64,000 bases of DNA from Tubulanus polymorphus (lineage: Eukaryota > Nemertea > Palaeonemertea > Tubulaniformes > Tubulanidae): assembly GCF_964204645.1 (NCBI RefSeq), contig NC_134030.1, positions 16,869,110 to 16,933,109 on the forward strand, given 5' to 3'. Position 1 is the stretch's first letter. The number at the start of each line of letters is the position of its first letter. A program made the position numbers and the translations under genes. Below are positions 55,007-64,000 of the stretch, one piece after another. A model generated the notes under the pieces. The model had not been told where the DNA came from, did not search any database, and was given only the letters and a program-made list of their open reading frames with translations.

Positions 55007-56467
55007 TTAGTTGCACCGCTTGGCGTCTACTTTCGTGATAGTAGGCTCGGTGACTTCGCCAGTATTCGAGTATTTACGTTCTTCACCACTAAGAGCCAAC
55101 TTTTCGACATGAAGTACCATTGGGTGTTTCTTTTGGCACGATTCAACTTTGCATGTCGACCGGTGCTGACAATTCTGAGAACGATGACTGGCTCTACAAC
55201 AGCCGTAGCATAGATTCTTTTCTCGGAAGGTTTTTAACCCGTCGTCAATGCTCTGTTTCTGAAGAGCTTTAAAATTTTCCGTCGAGTGAGAGTCTACTAT
55301 GCAGTAGGCGCATTGGTGTCGACGGTTGGTAGTAGTAACCGTAGCTCCAGTCGTAATCGGGTTTCTAATCGGTTTCTTCTCGAAACGCGGGTATACGGCT
55401 GCGATAGCCATTTTACCGTAGATCGGATCGTTTGCCTTTCTGACCTCGCGACGCACGAAGTCCACCAGTTCCACGAACGAAATCGGCCAATACTTCGCCA
55501 TCGTTCTTGAAGATGTAGCGGTAATTTGGCAACAATGCGCTTTATGTTATCTGGGTATTCAAGTATACGTATACTACTCAAATCGTTGATGGTATGCAAG
55601 CACTCCGTGAGGAACATTCCGATTTCGTCTAGTGCCTTAGGTTTATCTGGCCGTACTGCGGGCCAGTCGAGGGCCTTCTGGACGTATTCGCACGCAACAA
55701 TTTCGCCGTCTCCATAGCGAGACTTTAGCTCGTCAATAGCGGCGCGAAAAGCTATATCAGAGTTAAGCATTCCATAGCCGACGACGACCCTATCAGCTTC
55801 GCCAAAGGTGAATTGTTCCAAGAAGTTCATACACTCGGAACTGTCTGAAGAGTTCGCGACGGCTTTGGCGTTAAACTGGCGTACGAATCTTCCGAACTCC
55901 AACGGATCTCCACCGAATCTTCTGACGTCTGCCGGCGGTTTACTGAGGTGTTTCACGATAGCGGCCACCTCAAGTGTTTGGCTTTCGTGCGTGAACACGG
56001 GGGCGGAAATCGATAACTGTTTAACACCGCGATTTACTTTATTATCGACACAGGGATTCTTCGCGGTTGTTTATATCCAATACATTCGAACACTTTTCCA
56101 GCGACCCTTCCCGACTCTTCGAATCGAGCCTTTCCTTCGAGCAACTTTAGAATGGCTGTGCCGCGCGGAGCGTGCCCGACCGAACGAGCACTCTGATTCA
56201 ACCCTTTCAACTGCCTCCAACTCGGCCTGCGCACAAGCCAGTTCCTTTTCGAGGGAGAGCCGTCGTAATCCTTCTTCTTCGTGGAGTCGCTTTAGCTTTC
56301 TTCTCCGACTCTAAATTTAAGGACTTAAGTTCGACTTCATGTCTAGCAGCCTTTGCTGCTATCCTGCTTCTAAGTTTACTGGACGACTGCGTGGACGCGA
56401 CACTCATGTCATCGACTGCTTTCGATCGTATCTCTGCCGCGCTAGCGAGGGCTTCCAGTCCATCCAT
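55007..56467 (-). pseudogene. BEL/Pao gag region
   Basis: Minus strand from 56467: MDGLEALASAAEIRSK with a basic coiled-coil N-terminus; after frame changes, LSKPPADVRRFGGDPLEFGR...DSSECMNFLEQF...GEIVACEYVQKALDWP (a DUF1759-type gag block, 55998-55440), and then a zinc-knuckle region CAYCIVDSHSTENFKALQKQ, KNLCYGCCRASHRSQNC (~55330-55160). It ends near LSGEERKYSN before the protease reading. Frame changes near 56200, 56030 and 55500 break it. The 5' end is cut at about 56500, where the second Polinton copy begins; no 5' LTR or primer-binding site was found. Confidence 0.85.
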
Positions 56468-56504
56468 CTTACTGTCGGGACTCGGTCCAATGGAGTGACT
56501 GGCG

Positions 56505-56863
56505 GTGGTTATTTATTTAAACATATTGATAAAAATGGATCATTAACAGAACAAAAAAGACATAACTTAGCATTAGAAAAATTCAATAAAGCAGCAGAAG
56601 AATATAGTGAAAAGAGGCAAAACTATATGGATTATATTAACAAGGAATTATATGATCAGAAGATTTCACATAGAGATTTTCAATCAGTTGATGATGCAAT
56701 GAGTTTATATAACGCGGTAACCAATAAAGAAAAATTACATCTATACAAACCTAAATTATCAGATTATTATACCCCAAGTAAAGAACAACAGAAATATGAA
56801 ATAATATGGATTTTAGGTGGAACTGTTATTGTTATATTTGTAGCATATAGATTTACTAATTAG
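56505..56863 (+). pseudogene. Polinton copy 2: helical protein with C-terminal membrane segment, N-terminus missing
   Basis: AT content jumps at about 56505, where BEL sequence stops and Polinton sequence begins in mid-gene. The reading YLFKHIDKNGSLTEQKRHNL is helical and charged (FNKAAEEYSEKRQNYMDYIN), and ends in one hydrophobic segment (IIWILGGTVIVIFVAYRF), stop at 56861-56863. It shares its layout with other small Polinton membrane proteins. No homologue is present in copy 1, which seems to have a deletion at the matching place. I do not recognise a family. Confidence 0.6.
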
Positions 56864-56868
56864 TAATT

Positions 56869-56885
56869 TTTTTGCTAAATAAATG
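56869..56885 (+). promoter_or_regulatory. Late-promoter-like TTTTTTTGCTAAATAAATGG
   Basis: The shared start element overlaps the ATG at 56883. Confidence 0.5.
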
Positions 56886-57309
56886 GATGATAATATTGAT
56901 ATTATTCCTCATGATATAAATAAAACTAAATTAAAAACATATTTAGAAAAACAAATATTAGAATTTGAAAGTTACTTAAAGATAAAAAAGAAAAAATTAT
57001 TAAAATCTAAAATTATATATTATTTTATTATCAGTGGTTCGGTTACAATTAGTTCTGTAATAACATTTCTAGCAATATTCAGTCCATTAACACCTTTAGC
57101 TATATCAATTGGTGTATTAGGATTATCATCAAGTGTATTAACTGGTATAAGTTCAAAATTAAATATAAAAAGTAATAAAGATAAAAATTAAAACTAATAT
57201 AAAAGAAATTAATAAATTAAAGAATACACTAGATTATATAATCAGTTTAAATGGTCATATAACAGTTGAAGAAAAAGATAAATTATTAAAAGAATTAATA
57301 AATTATTGA
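56883..57309 (+). pseudogene. Polinton copy 2: membrane protein of unknown function
   Basis: Starts MDDNIDIIPHDINK, has a basic helical stretch (YLKIKKKKLLKSKIIYY) and two hydrophobic segments around ISGSVTISSVITFLAIFSPL and TPLAISIGVLGLSSSVLTGI. A frame change near 57188 leads to INKLKNTLDYIISLNGHITV and a final TGA at about 57309. The closing IDYI/LDYI..NG.LT.EE pattern is familiar from Polinton proteins of cnidarians and molluscs, but I know no proven role. Missing from copy 1. Confidence 0.6.
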
Positions 57310-57311
57310 TT

Positions 57312-57328
57312 TTTTAATTATATAAATG
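57312..57328 (+). promoter_or_regulatory. Late-promoter-like TTTTTTAATTATATAAATGG
   Basis: The shared start element overlaps the ATG at 57326. Confidence 0.5.
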
Positions 57329-57843
57329 GTAGATAGTTTTCCAAAAGCTTTCCAATATAATAAATCAATTAAATATAATATTCCAGCAATAGATTTTAAT
57401 AAAGATATTTCATATAGAAATGAAGTTTTAAATTCATTAATTGATTTATATATTTATGTTACTGAAACTAATTATTTTAATGTTAAGATGGAAAATATGT
57501 TTCATGTGTATACAATTAATTTTAAAAATTTAAATGAGGCAAATGGTTATTAAAATCTAATATGAAGTATTGGCAGAACCAATTAAATTTTGCTGTTTAT
57601 TGCGCAACAACAGGATGTGGAATTAGTTGGAATGATCATTTAAACAAACCAAGTTTACCATTGATGTTATCACTTTTTAGATTTCATACATATTTTCAAG
57701 TAAAATTAATATTAGATGAATTAGAATGTCCTTTACCAGGTTCAAAATATTTTAAAGAATTGAATAATAATATTAATTTTTCTAAGTTTTATAAAATATG
57801 TAATGAATTTAATATTAATTCAAATAAATATTCAAATAATTAA
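57326..57843 (+). pseudogene. Polinton copy 2: soluble protein of unknown function
   Basis: Starts MVDSFPKAFQYNKSIKYNIP, reads to a TAA at 57551-57553, and after that stop continues as MKYWQNQLNFAVYCATTGCG, FRFHTYFQVKLILDELECPL and a terminal Asn-rich part. The WQNQLNFAV.CAT..CG pattern is one I associate with a conserved Polinton structural protein, without a proven function. Missing from copy 1. Confidence 0.6.
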
Positions 57844-57860
57844 TTCAAAAATTGGAACAA

Positions 57861-57932
57861 TGGGTGGATTAGGAATATTATATACTAAAGAATTTGGAAA
57901 AAAAAGTCCTCCCAAATTACATTCAACTTGAA
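57861..57932 (+). pseudogene. Start of a further Polinton gene, truncated
   Basis: MGGLGILYTKEFGKKSPPK followed by LHST and a TGA; then Polinton sequence ends and unrelated sequence starts near 57945. It could be the beginning of a structural gene. Confidence 0.35.
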
Positions 57933-58366
57933 GAAAAATACAAACTAAAACCATAAACATATATGTACCATACAAACTTTTTTATTTCACAAATTTTTAA
58001 ATTTGAATAAACATTGTTCTGATATAAATCAACTTACACAATTTTGAAATGTGAATATACATGTTCATAGTTCTGATTGACTTAAAAAAATTGGATTACA
58101 ACACGGCCTTACAGCATTTTAATAGTGCATACGGTGCAGATGATGTTAGGTGACATTGAGTACAATATGGTGAATATTACAAGTCATTGATATACAAATA
58201 TGGTGATTGTCAAACGTTTCTCTACAACGATCGGGTTACTAAGATATAAGAAATTATTATGTGTAAAAAGTTAAAAAGCAAACCAAAATGGCCAAATTAG
58301 TTCACCTGTTGCCGAAGTGTGCAGAAAATAGATGTTATCAAATTACCTACCTCCAATTATTATATA

Positions 58367-58476
<110 letters not shown>

Positions 58477-59272
58477 GGTATATATATGCCAATGAGTCCA
58501 CACATTTACAATGGACAAAAATTTTCCACAACTTTAAATGTCCCTATATTCAAATAATTAGCATATTTTTTATGTGAACTAATCGACACCACATTTGTGC
58601 TGTGTAATGATCCCAATAACCTTTATCAAAAATACATCATATACATGTTATATGGAGTATTAGACAAAAACATTAAGTCAAAAAGCAATAAGTGAAAGAG
58701 AAAAAAGCATGTTGCACCCCCACCAAAAATATGTTTTGGTATTAAGTATGCAGTCAGAAAGTCCAGACAGACTTTCAGACTGTATGAACATAAAATACTT
58801 ACTACATTAAAAGCAGTTCAGTGATAGAAGAGTTTCGAAAGTAAATACTACAGTAGACTCAGCCTATGTCGGATCCATATCAGTCTCGGATTCATTTAGC
58901 TCGGATTGAATTTCTGGTCTCTTTGCTTCATATTTCATTCAAAATAGCCTTGCTTATGTCGGAATATGTGATTTCGCTGAAATGAATTGAAGTGGTTTGC
59001 CCCAATAATATCTGTAATTCCGGTGACGCGCGCCTGCATGTATTAGCCTATAGGCATACGATCATATCGAAAAACAGTACATACAGGAAGGCTTATTCGT
59101 ACTCGTGTATATATGCTGTTTGCGAGGCCATATGTCAACACGACAAGTGTTTTCTTAACACAACACTCATCAGCGTATAAGTTATTATACTGTACTATAG
59201 GTCTAGATAGATAGAACAGAAAACAAGACTTGGGTAGAAAGACATTAAAATTACGGTAAAAGATAAACATAC

Positions 59273-59429
59273 CACCACTATATTCAGATAACTTGTCCTT
59301 CCACCAGACGCACCACGTAGTTCTTGACTTCAATTCGTGTTCATTGATGAGTGCTGACACTTCCATAAAATCATGACAATCATGACAAGAATAAGACGGA
59401 TCGGAAGATGAAGTTGAATCGTCCGCCAT
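59273..59429 (-). CDS. Possible first exon of an unrecognised gene
   Basis: From a start at 59429 the minus strand reads MADDSTSSSDPSYSCHDCHD, then WCVWWKDKLSEYSGG up to a GT donor (GTATGT) at 59272. The acidic Ser-rich start, CxxC pair and splice site look like a first exon of a host gene or a DNA transposon. No second exon was recognised. Confidence 0.25.
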
Positions 59430-59519
59430 TTTAGGTACGTAAGTGAAGTCTAAATGTATAATTCGTTGACCGAAATGAAGGTGACTCCCAGCCATCTGAA
59501 ATAGTCAGACCCAGTTGGA

Positions 59520-60049
59520 AATGATAACACTTCATTCGATGCGCAGAAACAATTCAAAGTATTATTTGAAGATTCCATTCATAATGATAAAAATAGATCG
59601 ATTCCAGAAAACATTGTAAGATATCAAAATTATTTAGATAAATCTCATGTAAGACTAAATTATTGTATAGGCCCTAATCTATTAATTATTTCTAATGATT
59701 TAGTATTAAAGATGGGAAACATAATTGGTTACAATAATCTAATTAAAACTGCAACAATAAATAATTCATTTGGATTAAATGATATGAATAAAAAGATTAT
59801 TACTGCTCCAAAATTAATGGAAGGTGAAAAAAATAAAAAACATATTCAATCAACAGAAACTAAAACTAAGAATATTAAATTAAATAATGATTCTAAACCG
59901 GATTATAATACATCAGAAAATATTAAAACTGATAATATTCAACATGATATGATTATAACTGATAATGATAATAAATCCCATGAAAATACTAAATTAGCTT
60001 TAACTCGTATAGGAATTGTAATCGGAGGAGTATTATATTTCAAATTTTA
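59520..60049 (+). CDS. Unknown Polinton membrane protein, copy 2 (N-terminus cut)
   Basis: Homologue of 7420-7955, open from about 59520 to a TAA at 60047-60049. It shows the region that copy 1 has broken: ENIVRYQNYLDKSHVRLNYC joins cleanly here, proving that the extra ~19 bp near 7513 in copy 1 is an insertion. The C-terminal hydrophobic segment GIVIGGVLYFKF is kept. The true start lies left of the foreign insert border at about 59515. Confidence 0.65.
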
Positions 60050-60052
60050 ATT

Positions 60053-60069
60053 TTTTTATTATATAAATG
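60053..60069 (+). promoter_or_regulatory. Late-promoter-like TTTTTTTATTATATAAATGG
   Basis: The shared start element overlaps the ATG at 60067. Confidence 0.5.
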
Positions 60070-61522
60070 GCAAAAGTAGATATTCCATTGGATCCTGTAG
60101 ATGACGCTCCTGGTATAAGTGATGAACAACCACCTGATTTTAATGAAACAAGTTTTAATGTCGATAATGAAACAGCATATAATTCTAATTCATCAAGACC
60201 TGATACTAATGGATTTGTTAGTAAAGCACGTTCAAGATTGGACATTGAAAATGAAAATCCAGGTTTATTAAAAAAGAATTAGAATATGAAGAATTAACTG
60301 ATAAATTTCAACCAATATTAAAAAAATCTGGTTTCAATATAACTAATAAAAGTATGAATTATTTAGTGAAAGATTTGAAATATTTAAATGGTGACTATTA
60401 TTGGCATTTGAAAGATGACTATTGTTTTAAGATATCTTCTAATAAAAGTCTTGATAAAATAATAACAAAATCAACTTTTATTAAATTAGAACAATCTAAT
60501 TAAGAAAATCAATAATGATGTTATAACTGATGTTACAGAAGAAGAGATAACTCTAAATAGAATAGAATTTAAACGAAGAAATGATGATTTTTTGAAGATT
60601 ATTAATGAAAATTTAGAACCAGAAACAACATCTGAACAGAACAAAACTTCCAAAACTAGTAAACTTAAATCAACCGAAGTTCAAACTGAAAAACTTTTAC
60701 AAAATGGGTTACTTGATGCATCAGATCAAGAATTAGAAGATTTAAATATATTTTCTGATGAAGCAATTAGAGAAATTATTAGTATAAGAAATGAAGCTGA
60801 TAAAATTGCGCATGATAAAAGTATGAGATTTTAAAATTGGAACTTTAGAAGATGAATTATTTAAATCAAGAAAAGAATCAGAACAATTAAAGTCTGATCT
60901 TGATAATCAAGTAATTGATGAAATTGAATATAGGCAAAAAGAATTACGTTTAGAAAAAGAAATTAATAATTTAAAAGATAATTTAGAAGTACAGAAAGAA
61001 GAAATTAAATTATTAAAAAAATCATATGATATTAATATTAATATTAATACTAATATTAATATTAATAGATTAAAAGTTATTTTTAAAGATTTGTTGATAA
61101 AACCAAATTCTGAAATATCATTGAAAGATAGAATAAAATTATTATTTAAGTTAGAAGGTATAACAATTCTTTCAATTCTAACAGCTGTAACTATGGTATT
61201 CACAACAATAGGTTTAGCAATATCAAATGCTTTAAAATCTACACCAAATCCTAATAAACCGGATAAACCCCCAAATGATAATAATTCTATACAAGATAAA
61301 GTTAAAGATGGTTTAAAAGAATTAGCAAAATATTTATGGGAACTATCTAAAAAATCTGCTGCAGCTTTACCAGGAATTATTGCATCAATTGTTGGTTTTA
61401 TATTGAAATCTGCAGGGAATATTCTTAACTTTGCTGCTGAACATATCATTTTATTTTTAATTACAATTGTTAGTGCAATTATTTTTGGGTTAGTGAATAT
61501 GATATCAAAAATTATCAAGTAA
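60067..61522 (+). pseudogene. Coiled-coil protein with hydrophobic C-terminus, copy 2
   Basis: Homologue of 7973-9385, starting MAKVDIPLDPVDDAPGISDE. Frame changes near 60278, 60500 and 60832 break it. It keeps a segment mostly lost from copy 1 (KSGFNITNKSMNYLVKDLKY). The C-terminal 143 codons (61091-61522) are open: hydrophobic segments ILTAVTMVFTTIGLAIS, LPGIIASIVGFILK and HIILFLITIVSAIIFGLV around a Pro-rich linker. Differences from copy 1 are scattered single bases and small indels. Confidence 0.65.
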
Positions 61523-61546
61523 ACATGATAAAAAATAAATAATTAA

Positions 61547-61565
61547 TTTTTTTGTTGCATAAATG
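61547..61565 (+). promoter_or_regulatory. Late-promoter-like TTTTTTTGTTGCATAAATGAG
   Basis: The shared start element overlaps the ATG at 61563. One of the few starts with A rather than G after ATG. Confidence 0.45.
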
Positions 61566-63287
61566 AGTGGGAGTTATATCAATCCTTCTAAGAATCATAG
61601 AATATCTAATGCTATTAAAGCAGGAAGATCTCATCATATAATTACTTATAATCCTTCTAATATTAATCCTGATGAAACTTTATATGTTAGAATTCCTCGG
61701 TTAACACAAAATACTTTTTATGTTCAAAATAGTATTCATTTATCAGCCGATATAAAAGTAACCGGTAATAATAATAATTATGTTGTTGATAATGTTGGAA
61801 GATATTTTATTAAAAAATTAAGTATAAAGATTGGTCCAGAAACAGTTTTCTCATTAGATGATTATAATTTATTAAACTTTTTTAACTAAAGAAAATAGAA
61901 ATAATATGATATTTCAAGGCATTCAATCGGAAACACAAAATAAATTAAGATCTTAAGCCAATAATGCAGTAGTAGCTAATGACGTAGATAATTTGATTAA
62001 AAATATTTATGGAAGCAAATATAAAATTCCATTAGACTTTGAATTGATAAATAATAATGCACGTTTATATAAATATGCAATTCAAGAAGATATTATATTT
62101 GAGATAACATTTGCTCCTGTAAATGAAATTGTATTATCTAACGTTGTTAAAGATATGGGTTATAAATTATCGAATATATGTTTAGAATATAATACAGTAA
62201 CTAATTAAAATATTGCTAATACAATTCAAACTCAATACAATCAAGGATTTTCATTATTATATGATTATATTGATAATTTAAAACTGTAACTTTTGATGCA
62301 AATGATGAAATAATTAATGAGAATATTAACTTCCCAAGAAGATCTATTAAAGGTATATTAATATTTTTTTACCATTGCAACATATACTTATGGTAGATAA
62401 TTATTATAATCCTGAAATAACAAAAGTAGAAATATAGCTGCAAAGCAGCGATAACGGGTTTTCTGGATGCATGTGATCGAAAAGAAAAATTAATTACCGG
62501 GTATTCGATGGAAAAAATAAAATGAGATGATTTGGATATTATCGGAGCAATCCTCTTTTTGGTTGAATGGTCTAACCCCAGTATAGTCCCCGTGATTTGG
62601 AAATTCTCGGAGCCCTCCTTTATTTACTTACTAACTGACGTCACAAACTGTTATTTCGCCGGTGCTTGTTGTCTAACAATTCAATTCAATTCTTTATTTA
62701 CAGTAACCTAATAAGTAATTTTAAGTTTCAAATAGGATGGAAAGTACATTCAGACAATCTGTTGGTTCAGAGAGACCGTTATTACAGTATCAATTTATAC
62801 ATTTCGTTTCGAAGCTGTCAGTTGCCGAATCTGAATGAAGATGAATTTTATTTGACGAAATCGGCGGAAAATATATAATAATAATAATAATCAACAGAAT
62901 TTCAAGGGGGTTTTCGACGAAAGTCAGAAAACCCTAAATAACTATCGAAGGAATAGCAAATAAAATATTTTGTCAAGGAATGAGAATGATAGATCAATGG
63001 CCAGAAATTAGAAAACATTTTATGAATGAAAAAGTAAAATCATCTGAAAATTGTAATATTAATCAAATTGATTATTATACCGGTAATAAATATGCATTAT
63101 GGTTAGATTTTAGAACAACAGAGGATAATTCATTACATGGTTCTGGGAAAAAACTACAGAACACTAAAGATGGAATGCAATTATTCATGAAAAAAAAAAG
63201 GAAGCTTCAATTTCAAAATGCACATTTATATTATATCTGACGCACAATTAAATATTGTAAATTCACAATTAGATAGTATTCAATATT
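61563..63287 (+). pseudogene. Putative major capsid protein, copy 2, split by an insertion
   Basis: Homologue of 9407-10655. The first 108 codons are open (MSGSYINPSKNHRISN to FSLDDYNLL) and read through the spot that is frameshifted in copy 1, then a small deletion near 61877 shifts the frame. Stops lie near 61953 and 62206 and frame changes near 62275 and 62365. A 505-bp element (62432-62936) splits the gene; the rest (62937-63287) includes MRMIDQWPEIRKHF and YALWLDFRTTEDN. Not functional. Its N-terminus confirms the capsid gene start. Confidence 0.6.
62432..62936. mobile_element. 505-bp insertion element with AAATA duplication
   Basis: Compared with copy 1 (10290-10310), extra sequence starts TAGCTGCAAAGCAGCGATAA and ends GTCAGAAAACCCT, with AAATA at both edges (a 5-bp duplication). 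The start holds GGGTTTTCTGG and the end its near complement, an imperfect inverted pair. There is no ORF of note. The second half (from 62695) recurs at 63772-64000. Class uncertain: a short non-autonomous element. Confidence 0.6.
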
Positions 63288-63309
63288 AGAAATATAAAGT
63301 TAAAATTAA

Positions 63310-63322
63310 CGATATATAAATG
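63310..63322 (+). promoter_or_regulatory. Late-promoter-like CGATATATAAATGGG
   Basis: Identical to the integrase start element of copy 1 (10686). Confidence 0.45.
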
Positions 63323-63771
63323 GGCGGTAAAAAAACTCCTAATACTAAAGAACAATATTTAAGAAATTTATATTACAACCCTGAGAGTTCGGTTGCTTAT
63401 TCTTCTACCAAAAATATATGGCGTAAAGTAAAACAAGATAAATTAGATAAGATAATCCCACAAAATTTAGTTAAATATAAAGATATAAATGAATTTATGT
63501 TAGAACAACCAACATATACAACGCATATAAAGATTGTTAGAAAATATAAAACTCGTAAAACTATGGTAAGTTATGTAGATCAACAGTGGCAAGGAGATTT
63601 AAAAATGCAAGGAGATTTGACATTAAAAATGTTAAGAAAGATAATGATGATTATTGGTGGATATTGAATAAAATTGATATTTTTAGTCGTTATGTATGGA
63701 GCTTCCCACTTTATAGAAAAGATGCTGTACAAACATCAAATGTTTTAAGAAAATTTCTTTCGGATGATAAT
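63320..63771 (+). pseudogene. Polinton integrase, copy 2, N-terminal part only
   Basis: Homologue of 10686-11130, starting MGGKKTPNTKEQYL. The first catalytic Asp region (VDQQWQGDL, ~63590) is followed by a short insertion with a second QGDL, after which the frame changes; the reading FSRYVWSFPLYRKDAVQTSN is visible in another frame. It stops at about 63771 (FLSDD), where the sequence switches to the repeat at 63772. The rest of the Polinton (second Asp, Glu, chromodomain, ATPase) is missing or outside the window. Confidence 0.8.
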
Positions 63772-64000
63772 ACAGTAACCTAATAAGTAATTTTAAGTTT
63801 CAAATAGGATGGAAAGTACATTCAGACAATCTGTTGGTTCAGAGAGACCGTTATTACAGTATCAATTTATACATTTCGTTTCGAAGCTGTCAGTTACCGA
63901 ATCTGAATGAAGATGAATTTTATTTGACGAAATCGGCGGAAAATATATAATGATAATAATAATCAACAGAATTTCAAGAGGGTTTTCGACGAAAGTCAGA
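63772..64000. mobile_element. Second, 5'-truncated copy of the 505-bp element
   Basis: From ACAGTAACCTAATAAGTAATT to the window end this matches 62699-62928 nearly base for base, starting inside the element and without its first half. It runs off the window edge. Confidence 0.8.

Overview
The window is animal nuclear DNA, most likely from a marine invertebrate. It has spliced genes with GT/AG introns, animal-type LTR retrotransposons (Ty3/gypsy and BEL/Pao), several superfamilies of animal DNA transposons, and two copies of one Polinton/Maverick, a virus-like self-replicating transposon. I could not identify the species. I see no rRNA, no convincing tRNA gene, no CRISPR array and no clear single-copy host gene; almost everything placeable is mobile DNA, often nested.

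Layout. 1-1013 and 14504-15470 are two halves of one minus-strand Ty3/gypsy-like element, split by a 13.5-kb Polinton (1020-14497) with 70-bp terminal inverted repeats and a 6-bp target duplication (CATGGA). The Polinton carries a protein-primed family B DNA polymerase broken by an intein, a VLTF3-like late transcription factor, membrane/coiled-coil proteins, a capsid-like protein, a chromodomain integrase, a packaging ATPase and several unknowns. All are damaged to some degree. 16457-17936 is a decayed copy of a repetitive Cys-rich gene family. 20210-25465 is a TTAA-flanked, Kolobok-like transposon with two convergent spliced genes: a ten-exon THAP-domain transposase-like gene and a P2X7-receptor-type C-terminal (ballast) domain gene. 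About 26527-33690 is a transposon with long repeat-rich inverted ends, carrying a spliced DDE integrase gene and, on the other strand, a HECT ubiquitin-ligase-like gene. 33827-37010 and 37930-39440 are IS630/DDE_3-like and hAT-like transposase remnants. 40714-46442 is the 3' part of another Ty3/gypsy element whose extra 3' ORF looks like an SGNH hydrolase and is split by a Mutator-like MITE. 46764-47482 is a Tigger/pogo-like MITE and 47911-48198 a 48-bp minisatellite. 49156-56467 is a minus-strand BEL/Pao element split by a DDE_Tnp_4 transposon. 56505-63771 is a second, fragmented copy of the same Polinton family; it retains three genes missing from copy 1 and is cut by other insertions.

How the Polinton genes fit together. 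Polymerase (replication), integrase (insertion), capsid-like protein and ATPase (particle assembly and DNA packaging) and a VLTF3-like factor (late transcription) form a virus-like set. Nearly every gene start in both copies sits in the same sequence, a T-run followed by TATATAAATGG, in which the start codon overlaps TAAAT. This looks like a poxvirus/NCLDV late promoter and fits the presence of the VLTF3-like gene. The intein, the P2X7-domain passenger, the HECT passenger and the SGNH ORF are the observations most worth following up.
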